DNA from: Nelumbo lutea
Taxonomy: Eukaryota; Streptophyta; Magnoliopsida; Proteales; Nelumbonaceae
DNA: 64,000 nt
Assembly: GCA_022828595.1 (NCBI GenBank)
Contig: JAKGHH010000005.1
Coordinates: 69,001,655-69,065,654 of the forward strand
Direction of reading: 5' to 3'
Numbering within the stretch: the stretch's first letter is position 1; every line of letters begins with the position of its first letter. A program made the translations under genes and the position numbers. Below are positions 32,580 through 43,381 of this stretch, piece by piece. Below the pieces are notes generated by a model. That model had not been told where the DNA came from, made no database searches, and saw only the letters and a list, made by a program, of their open reading frames with translations.

Positions 32580-35356
32580 TTCCCCTTGATATCGTATTGA
32601 ATAACTTGGACATTGATGTGTTTTAAAAACACATTGATATAGAAAACGGTTGATACATTAAAAATATATATACAAACTCTATAAATACATAAAATATAAG
32701 ATCCAATATTATCTATAAATATATAAAAATATATATTTTATTGGTATATATGAAAAAATATATTAAATTAGCATTATGGAATGGATGTATAAATGTCATA
32801 CAATTTGATTGATAATCAATATTCAAAATTTCAAGACACGAAACATATGTATATTTTAATTATTACACCAACTATTTTCTGTTTTATTATTTTACTTTTT
32901 TACATTAACAAAAAAGCCAAGCAAATATTAAATTCTCAAGTGTAAATTTAAATATCAATTAGTAATGTATAAAAATACATAATCTCAACTTAAAATACAA
33001 AAAAATGAAACCATTGACCCAAGCAACTGAACCGTTGACCCAAAAACTAATGGCTAAAATGGTTCCATTTTTTGGTCGTATGAGTCACACACTCAAATGA
33101 CATAACACATATGATATTGCTTAGTTGACCTCACACACTCAATTTTCTTCTTTCAATTTTTGTTGTCAAAATGGACTGTCCGTTCAAACCAGACAGTCGA
33201 AATGTCGACCTGAAACCGGTGGTCATAACAGTTTCATAATTTTTTACTTGTAATTTTTATTGTCAAAACGGGCCATTCGTTCGAATCGGGTGGTCGAACC
33301 GTCAACTGAAACCAAAGGCGTATATATTAAATTCTTATTATATATATTTAATATATATATTAAATGGGTGGCAGAATTATATATATATTAAAGGGTTACA
33401 ATTTGGCGAATGGGGACACCACCCCTATTTAAATCGAACTATGATAGATTATGTGGAATCGGATAGAGGTGAATTCATATTTGATTCGATCACAAAATAT
33501 AAAAAAAATAAAAAAGGTCAAAACCATTCAAACATTTAGATATCTAGTTATTAACAATATTTATAATAACTATTATATATTTATATAATTAAATAGTTAT
33601 ATAAATAATATTTATATAATTAATAGAAAATGGGATTAACAATATTTATAATAACTGTTATATATTTATATAATTAAATAATTATATATCACGAATAGAT
33701 ACCATTTTCTGCACTGAGAGAGCATCTCAATCCTATATATATAAAAGATGAGATAAGATATAATAATAATATATTCATTTTGAAGCTTTTGAGCCGAATT
33801 CAAACTCCATCATTATTTGAGTCGAACCGAGCCATGACATACAGAACAGGCTACAGAAGTCTCGGCTCGGCTCTAGATCTTTAATGCATCCAATCAATTA
33901 TATAACAGTGGGATTTAGATGCAGGTGTTTGTCATGGTTGTTTGAGTATTAGACTCGTCATAACATATAACCGTGGAGGTTCTAAAGGCTAAATGACGCT
34001 AGTGTTGGGTATTGCCATGGAAAACCTCAATTTGACGTCCATAGCAACACTGCGAGTCCGGTAGCTTTGCTTAAAGCTTGCAAACCAGTGAACAGTGAAC
34101 GCTCAAGCAGCGGTGGAACGTAGGTTTTGCAAGTTTAATCAACAAGCATGACACCGCCATGAAAGGCTTTAAAACATTTGTGGCGGAGAGGCAGAATGGT
34201 GGTCAACGTAGGAACGACGCGACAGAAGCAGAGAAGAATAAGAAAAGGGAGAAAAAATCCTGGTTTGCGGCGTACGTTCGGTTCCGACGTTTCCTCCTCT
34301 TCCTCAAGACCTCGCCAGCCAGCCGCCCCAATTGTCTAAATATAAGCACACATACCCAGAAATGGATATTTGACAACAAAATCTGGTTCATTCTGTCGCT
34401 ACACCTAATGGAACCAAATTCAGACAAAAGCATGTGACAAATTTTTTAAGAAAAAAAACTTGATCGGTTGTGACGGAGTGGCGGGAGACTTGATTTTGAT
34501 TTGGGAAATATTTAAATTTAGTAAAATATAATTGACCAATAATATTATCCTACGGAGGTAGGTTGGGAACCGGGAATCATCAAGGAAACTGCAGGTCTGC
34601 GGTGGAGGAGGCAAACGGCACCACCGTTGGTCCCCCAATCGAGTACGTCGTTTGCTGACATTGCTCTAGTTCTGGTTTTCCTTCCTGTTATATGTATAAA
34701 ACAGAGTAATGTCCTCCCTGTTGTTTGTTTGAATTACTTCAAAAGGAACGAGAGGAGCAGCTAGCGGGTTTGTTTTCTTCTTTCGTTTTTGATGATTTGC
34801 GCCTTTTTTTTTTTTTTTTTTGCTGGTTTTGAATTGGGCAAGGATGGATGCATGATTTTCGAGAGTTGTAATGGGGTAAGAACTTTTAGGTTCCAATATT
34901 CTTTTGGTCTTGTCTTTTGAGTGATGATGATAATGTGGAAAAATCTGTTGTAATGGATGACAATTTTGGCGCTTGGAGAAATGCATTATAAAAGGTGAAA
35001 CCTTAATTATTTTTTCTTGGTTTACAGAAGCTGAAGATTGATATCTTGGTCTTTTCTTGGAAAGGGAAACGAGGGACAACTCTCTTTGTTTAACTGATTA
35101 CGATTCAAATATGGGTTTTTGATTTATAGAGTTGGGTCTTTCTTGATTTGATGGAATTTCTTCAATTTGGGGTCATCTTTCGTTTTTCCTACTGAATTTG
35201 ATCGGGAGGTATGGGTGATAACATTTTGATATAGTGTTGCAATTATTAAGATTTTTGAAGCCTGGGGTTTAGAATTACTAGGATTTTCTTTTTAAATAAT
35301 AAGGGAAAAGTGTTGGATGTTAACACTTAACATTGGAAGCGAGATTGCTGGGTATC
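32580..35356. other. Intergenic region between OPT copy B and the CorA-like gene
   Basis: 32580-34150 is AT-rich with TA-rich runs and a GGTCGAAC/ACCGGT-type repeat near 33160-33320. 34150-35356 is richer in G and C in places and probably holds the promoter and 5' UTR of the CorA-like gene. I found no firm TATA box, and small open frames there have no recognisable domain. Confidence 0.45.
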
Positions 35357-38300
35357 ATGAGTGCATATAAGGAGCTTACCCATGAAGTACAAACTGGAAA
35401 TTCCGAGCCAGAAACCGATCGCGAGCAGCCTTTAGAAACTACTCTCAAGGGAACCCGTCTCTATCGGACCATTTTTCCTGGCGCTGTGAGGCAGAAAGCT
35501 TATAGATTCGATGGGTTGGGGGGTTTCTTTACCAAGGATTGGGATCTCACAGAAGGGAGTGGGAAAGAGTTTTGTTGGTACCATGTTGAACTTCCAAAGG
35601 GAAATCAGAAGCTCACATTGTCTGCACAATACCTCATCGACGTTCTTTGTCCTCCTCTCAAACTCCAAGACATCCTCTCACTCGTCAGCAATGGTCCCTT
35701 TTGTGGGCATGTTGACGGAGCTCTTTTCTTCAGGGTGTGCTCGCCGGGCCCTGCTTCAAGCAATTTCACCCTCAGAATTGCTGCAAGAATCACTCAGAAC
35801 TCGGTGATCACCGTCACTGTGGGTCGTGTTCCCAGATTGGGTTTCTCTCGGATGGGTCAATCTCTTCTTTCTCAGATTCCTAGTGTGGAGAATCCCAATA
35901 CGGTTAAAAGTGACATGGAAGAGAATGGGATTGTGATTAGAGAGCACGTTCTTGAGTTTTTGTTAACCATGAATCACTCTGAGGAGGCTGATAATCCAGT
36001 TCCCCGTACTGTCTCGAGACTTGTTGTTCATTTTCTTGACACACATGTGGATTACATTCAAGATATAGTGACCAAGCTCGAGTTGGAGTTGGATTCGGTT
36101 GAACATGAGCTCGACAAAGGTAATAGACATCAAATAGCAACCGTAAGCTGTAACATAAATATGTTTTTCTATTAGTTCATCTTGAATGGTTTCCTTTATT
36201 TATTCTCTCTTCTTTGTTTCTAATGAAAACAGGGTTTTATATGCAATTGGAATTCTTGACATTATGATCTTGTTCTTGCTTTGATAGTATGCTTCTATTC
36301 TTCTTACTCTCTCCCAGGTTGAGTTTAGTGGGGGGTATAAGTTGAAATCAGAATTCAGAATGGCGGAAAACCATGCTTTGGCTAGTTTTCTTTTATTTTT
36401 CTGAACTTAATATCGCACATGAGAACATGTATTGTGAAGCTAGAAACTAGGAAATAAATATTTAACATGGGAGACATTAAGCTCTGTTTGGTTTGTAGAT
36501 GGGAAGTGAAAATATAGAATTGTTTTGGAATATTCTTCCCTTCCCATGTTTGGTTTGTGAGATATCATTAGATTAGGGCTGTCAATGGGTTGAGCCCAAT
36601 TCGACGGACCAGTGGACCTGAATCGATTGGGTTGGTTTTGGTTCCAAAATCCAGTAGTGATGGGTTGGTTCTGGTTTCTGATATATTGTCCTGATTAACG
36701 ATTATCATTGGGTTGGAACTGGTTCTACCCATATGTAGGATCCATCGGGTCAAACTTGATTGTTCTAATAACCCGGTTCTGGGTCTAAACTTACAGACCC
36801 TATAGGGTCTGGTTCGGTTTTGAAACTTTAACATTTGTTGTCGAGTGGGTCCCGGTTCTACCTAGACTCGACCCAAATCCGACCTGTTGACACCTGCATG
36901 AGATGGGAATGGGATAGGAAAAAGGTGGGATTATAGATCCCAATTCTTGGGATGTGGAATCCCATCATTTTGGTGGAAAACAAGTGGGAATTTAGTGGGA
37001 AACTTGTTTATAATCTATTAATAATCCACATTAAAATATTAAAATTATTAATCATAACATAATATTAATAATAAAATTAAAATATTAATTACTTTAATAA
37101 TTAATTAACTAAGTAAATTAAAATATTAATTACCGATAATAATATTAATAATAAAATATAAACTAATAATAAATAATGATTTTATTATTAATCTAATTCA
37201 TGATTTAAAATGAAAAAAATAATAAAAATGTTATATAATTAAAAATAGTTAATAATTGAAAGTCAAAATATTAATTAACTCATAGTAAATACTAATAAAA
37301 TAAAATTTTAAATATTTTATTAATTAATAAATAATTAAATATTTTATCTATATTAATTAATTAATAAAATATTAATAATTAACAACTAAATTAATAGTAA
37401 ATATAAAATAATAAAAATATTACTAATTACCTAATTAATTAGTTATTAATAGTTATTATGATTGATTTTTCACTATTTTCCTTTTTTTACAACCAAACAA
37501 TGGAATATGAAAATTTTACATCCATTTTCACTTCTCATCACATCCCATCCCACCAAAATCTTTCAACAAACTAAATGCAGTCTTATGGTTGAATTTTAAG
37601 GTGTAACAGGGTGGTGGTAGTGAAAGAAACCTGGATGCTAATCTCAGAAGGATTTGAATGATGTAAAAGATAAATAATAGTAAAATGGGACAGTGTGAAA
37701 TGGATTGTGAATCATTTACCAATAGGAAATATGAGCCTAGTGTTTGGAAAACGGAATCATGCGAACAAGAGAAGACTTCATCAAGCATTTTCTTACTGAC
37801 CTGGTGAGGCTAATTATAGATATTGATGGATATTTTAATGGGAAAGGCACTCAGGGATGTGTTGGCTTGCATAATTTGTTTCTGAAAAATGAATTTCCCC
37901 TTATTATTATCTCTTTCAACGATGTTTACATATTATGTTCGTTTGATTCATAGTCAGAATCAAAATTGGAATTGGAATCAAAATCCTTTGGAATTAGAAT
38001 CAGAATGGTCCATTCTCATAGTCTGTTTGGTTCAAACAGGAATAGGAATGGGATTCTATTCCCAAGGGAGAGGCAGGGAATGGCCATTCCCTCAAATGGG
38101 AAAGTATCATTCCAACAGGAATAGAAATGGGATTCCGATTCTGCCCAACCAAACAGTTGAAACTGGAAATAGATTGTATAATTTGCTAATCTATATGGTG
38201 TAATATTGTCTATATAAGCACCATCTTGTTTATACTTTTTCTAAAGTGAGCCTAAGAAAATGGATTGTATAATTTGCTAATCTATATGGTGTAATATTGT

Positions 38301-40365
38301 CTATATAAGCACCATCTTGTTTTTTATTTGAGTTTACATGGCTTACCCTTTTTTGCTTAAATGTCTAATTATGATCTATTTTTCTCGATGGTAGACTGTT
38401 GTGCTTTGAAAAAGCAAATGCTGGACGACAGAAAATTTCCCAAAATGCATCTCAACTTACAACGCCTGCTTCAGGTAACCCCAAACATCAGAACAAAGCG
38501 AAATCATGCTCTCCATGGAAAGTCTCAAATCAAATCTCTTGTTGAATGGGTGGACAGTCTATGCATTTCTTTTTTGTAATTTAGTTTTTGTTTTTCATTT
38601 ACTGTCTATTTTTTATAATTTTCATATTTTTTTTCATCTTTCATGTTACTTTCTTAGTTATTTCACAGTTACTACTTCCTATGATTTTTTCTGTAATTTT
38701 TGCTATTTATCTTAATTTTATCTGTTTTATAATTTCTCTTTTTTTGTAGTTTTGTGTTTTAATAAATTGAAAAAAAAATAATGAATTAGATTGGGTCAAG
38801 GTGGATTTGAGTCAAACCCAACCCATTTAATTAGAACTAAATGGGTCATTAATAGATTGGCGGATTAGACGGATTGGGTTGAAACTCAACCCAAACCCAA
38901 TTGCCACCCTTATTCATTCATGAGAGATGTTCCCTGATGAACTACTGGATGCTGTGTGCTTTTTGTGTGCTGGAGATCTAGACTCTCATTGGAGCAACTC
39001 CTAGGTTTTTTAACTCCATTATTTATAATTTTACCACTCATCAATCTAAGCCCTGGCATTTCTATCGCTATAAATTCAAAATCACTTTTTTCTAATTGAG
39101 TTTTGTCTAGATTAATTAAGGCTGATTTCAATACAAAATATGAAATCAAGCATGGTGTGGTAGGGCTGAGCAAAAAAATCGAACTGACTGAAAAAATCGA
39201 TTGAAATCAAACTAAAAAATTGGTTAACCGAATCGCTCGATTCGGTTTCGGTTTGATGTTTTTAAAAAACCAAAAGTACCGGTTTGATTTTAGTTAATCA
39301 ATATAGAAAACTGGTGGTTAACCAACTGACTGGTATACATATATTTCTATATATTTTATATATATTTATGTATATTATATATATTTTTTATATTTTATAT
39401 ATTATAAATTAATAAATATATATTATATAAAAATATATTTATAATATATTAATTATTATTTAAAACATAATATTTTATATATATTTATAATTTTTTATTG
39501 TATATTTTTATATATATTATAAAAATTAAAAAACTGAAAAACCAATAAATCAAACCAACAGTTAATCAAACCAGTCAACCGATTAATCGACTGAATTCAG
39601 TTCGGTTCCGATTATCGGTTTTTGGAGAACCGATAATACCGACTCGATTAAAAAAATGCCCCACGAACCGTGAGCACCCCTAGTGTGGATGTCCTCTATT
39701 TGGGTTCAAACTATAATTCAGTTATAATTTGTTATGATTCAGGTCATCGCACATGGGGAACAAGTATTTCCTCGTCTTAAAGAAAAATGTTCTACAAAAA
39801 ATTGGTTTTCCATTGAGGACATTGTTTCCCTGGAAGAGCTAGTTGGACGTCTCAGACGGCTCAAAGAGAATGTTGGGTTCATAGTAAATCGTGTCACAGC
39901 AATACAGGCCAGTCTGGACAGTTGGCAGTCTGAGCAAATAAATAAAAAGCTTTATATTATTTCCGTACTTTCAATAGTATTCCTTCCTTTGTCGATCATT
40001 ACTGGAGGTACGTACATGCCCTTCTTTATCTTCTCTAACTGTTCCTGATTAGTTTGAGAAGCTCAGAAGCATCTAACATCAACCGGTTGCTCTGAATAGT
40101 GTTTGGGATGAATGTGGGAGGAGTTCCATGGACAGGACAAATAGATCCTACCATAAAAGATGGGTTCCGAAATGTTATGATGCTCTGTGGCTTTATGATA
40201 TTTGTTCCTCTATTTATTTTTAGTTTACCATCTCTCTATGACCACTTATATGCTTGGAAGAGACGGATGAAGAGGAGGAGCTGGTCTTTTAATAGGGACT
40301 CGATCTTGAAAAGAACTATTGGTAGCAGGTTTCAGGAAAGAAGGGGCTATTTCCGCCTTAGATAA
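35357..40365 (+). CDS. CorA-like Mg2+ transporter family protein, 4 exons
   Basis: Exons: 35357-36119, 38395-38474, 39743-40007, 40100-40365, all with GT-AG ends and matching phases, giving 457 codons plus TAA. The start is the ATG at 35357; the frame continues upstream only through a TTG. The family signature GMN follows the first membrane segment (YIISVLSIVFLPLSIITG, residues 352-369) as VFGMNVGG (370-377). A second span (NVMMLCGFMIFVPLFIFSLP, about 394-413) and a basic tail follow. This two-span, GMN-containing C-terminus with a large soluble N-terminus is the CorA fold, a pentameric divalent-cation channel. It resembles the plant CorA-like group annotated in Arabidopsis as At1g29820/At2g42950 rather than the MRS2/MGT group. 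Transported ion and membrane are inferred, not shown. No break was found. Confidence 0.88.
36479..37584. mobile_element. 1.1-kb MITE-like element in CorA-like intron 1
   Basis: The left end TAAGCTCTGTTTGGTTTGTA and the right end complement (AAACTAAATGCAGTCTTA) form imperfect terminal repeats; GGGAAGTGAAAAT and its complement lie just inside. The core is made of ATTAATAATTA-type runs. It is interrupted by the hAT-like MITE at 36574-36896. Confidence 0.6.
36574..36896. mobile_element. hAT-like MITE nested in the 36479-37584 element
   Basis: Starts TAGGGCTGTCAATGGGT and ends CTGTTGACACCTG. The flanking octamers CATTAGAT (36566-36573) and CATGAGAT (36897-36904) match at 7 of 8. Same family as 30532-30939. 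Confidence 0.75.
37937..38165. mobile_element. MITE, GTTTGGTTC family, in CorA-like intron 1
   Basis: CGTTTGATTCATAGTCAGAA at the left and CTGCCCAACCAAACAGTTGA at the right flank GGAATTGGAATC-type repeats, matching the layout at 29296-29560. Confidence 0.58.
38172..38322. repeat. 60-bp exact direct repeat, 91-bp period, in CorA-like intron 1
   Basis: Bases 38172-38231 and 38263-38322 read identically (from GATTGTATAATTTGC through CACCATCTTGTTT). The second copy lies 72 bp before exon 2. Confidence 0.93.
39161..39682. mobile_element. hAT-like MITE, ACCGAACC family, in CorA-like intron 2
   Basis: Starts TAGGGCTGAGCAAAAAAATC and ends CGTGAGCACCCCTA. GTGTGG abuts both ends, a probable partial target duplication. 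Both arms carry AACCGA/TCGGTT words; the core is a TATATATTT run. Confidence 0.72.
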
Positions 40366-40492
40366 TCCTGGACAACCTTTATTGTAAGTGTCCTCTTTCT
40401 TTTCTTTCTGCATCTTTTGGCTTCAAATGATTTGTAGGAAGGTTTTAAATTTCAATATAGGCCAATATGCTGGATGGGATATATAGTTCAAA

Positions 40493-40725
40493 TCTGTGCC
40501 CCACAGTATATCCCCGCCATGTATTGGAAATACCTCTCGATGATAATATCATTATTTTTAGTACATCGTCGGAAGATGTTTCCAATACACGACAAAAATG
40601 CATTGTGGGACGTTGTGGGGCATAGGTGTGAACTCAGTTGTATAAGTCCCATGCCTGTCTATTCTATGAAACAGGTGAAACCACAAAACACTTACTGTAG
40701 GGATGTATTGGAAGGTCATTAATTG
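40493..40725. repeat. Dispersed palindromic repeat downstream of the CorA-like gene
   Basis: TGTATTGGAAATACCTCTCG pairs with GGAAGATGTTTCCAATACAC, making a stem over about 40519-40593. The flanks TGCCCCACA and TGTGGGACGTTGTGGGGCA are also complementary. A related copy in the opposite orientation is at 31085-31410. Confidence 0.62.
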
Positions 40726-41186
40726 ATGTCCAATATGCTCTGATACATTGTGAAATTTTAATCCTTGACTTGTAGCTTGTCTTTATAAACAGATACTTAA
40801 CTATGAACTGTCCCAGGGGAACACCTTTGTCCAGCCATTTCTTATGGAACTTCTATGCCCTCAAGTCTTTCAAGATACCAGGGACCTTACTTCACATTCA
40901 ATACATCTTACTCATACAAATAAGCTGGTAGTATATATACTGAGAATGAGATTTGCCCATTCCTCTTGGATATGGAAGGCAGTTTTCAGTTGTACAGTGT
41001 ATTCAATCCATTGAAGTCTTTATTTATATATTTTTCTTTGGTATTTGTAAAGGTCATTCAGTTTTGGGTTTCTACCGTGCTCATTCTAAACTTGTACAGT
41101 AAATTTAAATCAATGTTTAATAGCCTTCAATGGCCTTAGCCAGCTATTACACCTTTTACTTCATGTGTTTCTGTTTTATGGAACCG

Positions 41187-41423
41187 TAGGGTGTCAATGG
41201 ACTGCTTTTGGATCGGACCCTATCCAAATCAAAATCAATTTTGATGGATTGGACAGACCAAAAAGACATTGAATTGGACCAATATAGAATTAATGGTCCA
41301 AAATATTTATTGATTGGATTGAACCTAATTTAACTATAATAAATTTGTATTGGGCTGAGTTGATATCTAGACCATTGAAAGAAGATAAAATATAGGTGCT
41401 GGTGTACGATCTGGACACTCCTA
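41187..41423. repeat. GGGTGTCAATGG-type MITE remnant
   Basis: TAGGGTGTCAATGG at the left and CTGGACACTCCTA at the right resemble the ends of 30532-30939. No matching flanking octamers were found. Confidence 0.5.
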
Positions 41424-41434
41424 GCTAGATGGCA

Positions 41435-41701
41435 GTTCGGACATCGGTCTGCTTAGTTGGCCGATCAAACTGCAAGGAAAGTATGTTTCAGAAAACCCAA
41501 GGTGACTTACCCGGTGTGAGCACTCAGATGCCTAAGTTAGCAACTGTTGTTCGCGAGCTGAAGAGCTTTGTAAGTAACCCCAGGTAACAGTTGCTAACTT
41601 AGGCATCGGAGTGCCCACACCGAGTAAACCACCCCAGATTCTTTGAAGCATACTTTCCTTGCAGTCCGATCAGCCAAATAAGCAGACCAACGTCCGAGTA
41701 C
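41435..41701. repeat. 267-bp foldback: two 115-bp inverted arms, 36-bp loop
   Basis: The left arm (41435-41549) and right arm (41586-41701) are near reverse complements. Exact shared blocks include ACTGCAAGGAAAGTATG and ATGCCTAAGTTAGCAACTGT. By eye, pairing is about 80-85%. No coding sequence. The origin is not clear: a MITE, or two copies of a repeat inserted head to head. Confidence 0.88.
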
Positions 41702-43381
41702 ATAATTATAACCCAATTTTATGCAAATTTAATTAAATCCTAAAACCTTTTTTCAATTTAAAAGGGACCGAGTTCAAGGCTGGGAGGGACAGATGTACGC
41801 AGCTTACAATTCAATAACCGCAGAAGCCCTCCCAAACGGGCTCTTAAGTAGTCCTACCGAACCCAGCTGGCCCTAGAGGCATGACAAATCAGCCCATTTA
41901 GCATGCAAAGTGGCTAATGGGTTTGGACTAGATATAGGCTTGCAGATTGCGTGCTGGCGTATTAGGCTTAGGCGGCCTAATATAGTTATGGGCCTACTGT
42001 GTAGAAAATTTGTTAAAGATGGCCCATTTATATGCGTGGCTTTGTGGATTCAAGTGATTTTTTAATTTAATTTTCTTTTTTTTTTGGGGGGGGGGGTTAG
42101 AAAAAATTGAATTCACTAATGTCAGGGAGTGATCCAAATTTCAAACCAGTTAATCCACACAGTGTATCTGCAAAAGAGTTAAGAAGGAACATGATAAGCC
42201 TATTTTTTTCCCTCGAACCAGAAAGTGACTCATTAATTTGAGACTTGAATTGAAAAGGCTTATGAAAATATCAAACGAAACATCTCCCAGGAAAAAAAAA
42301 AGAGATAAAAGGAAAATGACTGGAGGATATTCATTTGATCATTTCTGTAGAAGTCGCCATGTGGTTAAGATTTGGGGAGTAATGGATAGGGCACGGGTGG
42401 TTGGTTTTGGGATGACGTTCCTAGACGTGGCACAAGCACAAGTTGGCCTCAATCTACTTCTGCCTCATATCCACCTCATTAAGTGAAACAAATTTTACAG
42501 AATTTAATTATTTCTCAATTTCTGTTATTATATATTATTCGTTTTATTATATTTTACAGTTACAATATTCCAAAATTTCGGTGGGAATAAAAAACCGATA
42601 TCAGAAAAACAATGTAACCAAGTTTCACCGACATTTCGTCCTTACATCACATGCTAAATGTATGTAATCGCATCCGTGTCAGTTTTATTAATTAGCAGTG
42701 CGCACGTGCATTGCACTCGCGTATTGATTAAATGTATGTAATCCCTTTTTTTTATTTGTTTTCCCACGTTGAAGGACCAAATGGTGTTAGAGTTGGTGAA
42801 GAAGTCTTCTACACATACTGCTAAAGCGGTTGTTTGCATGTTAATGAGGCATGTGACCGTCAGTGTGCTTTTCTCTTAACCGTCTATATTGTGGGTCCTC
42901 GTTCTTGTTGTTATGTGTTGATGAATAAACAATTATAGATCCTCTCTTCAGCAAACTTGACCGTAGGATCACTGATCACAATGTCAAATTGTGGGCCAGT
43001 TGGTTGGTAAACGAAAGAAATGCCACGAGGAAATTTTTGGAATTACGAGATTTTGGTGAACAAAAACTCCCTGTCTTCGTTTTTTTTTTCTGATTTTCTG
43101 TGATCGAAGTTGGTATTTTAGGGTTGTCGATTAAAAATTTTGTGTCTTTTTGCAGAATAACTGCCATCAATTATAGATTCTCAGTTTTGTATATCGATTT
43201 CCTAAATCGGGTTTATTTTTTACTCTGGGTGGTGCAAATAAGGACAAAACTTTGAAAATGTTAATTAATTATTATTTTTTTTATCACCAACCCCGAGCCA
43301 ATGACCAATAATACCAAAGCCTGAAAAGAGAGGAAGATACTAAGCACGCTGCACACATACACGAGAGAGAGAGAGTAGGAG

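Larger units (their letters stand above)
40726..43381. other. Intergenic region between CorA-like gene and SHM1
   Basis: Contains the MITE-like element at 41187-41423 and the foldback at 41435-41701, a G-rich run at 42086-42097, and otherwise no gene. 43330-43381 holds a GAGAGAGAGA leader just before the SHM1 start codon. Confidence 0.5.

Noticed and set aside
34159..35079. Open frames on both strands upstream of the CorA-like gene.
   Set aside because: No recognisable domains, low complexity, and they fall where its promoter and leader are expected.
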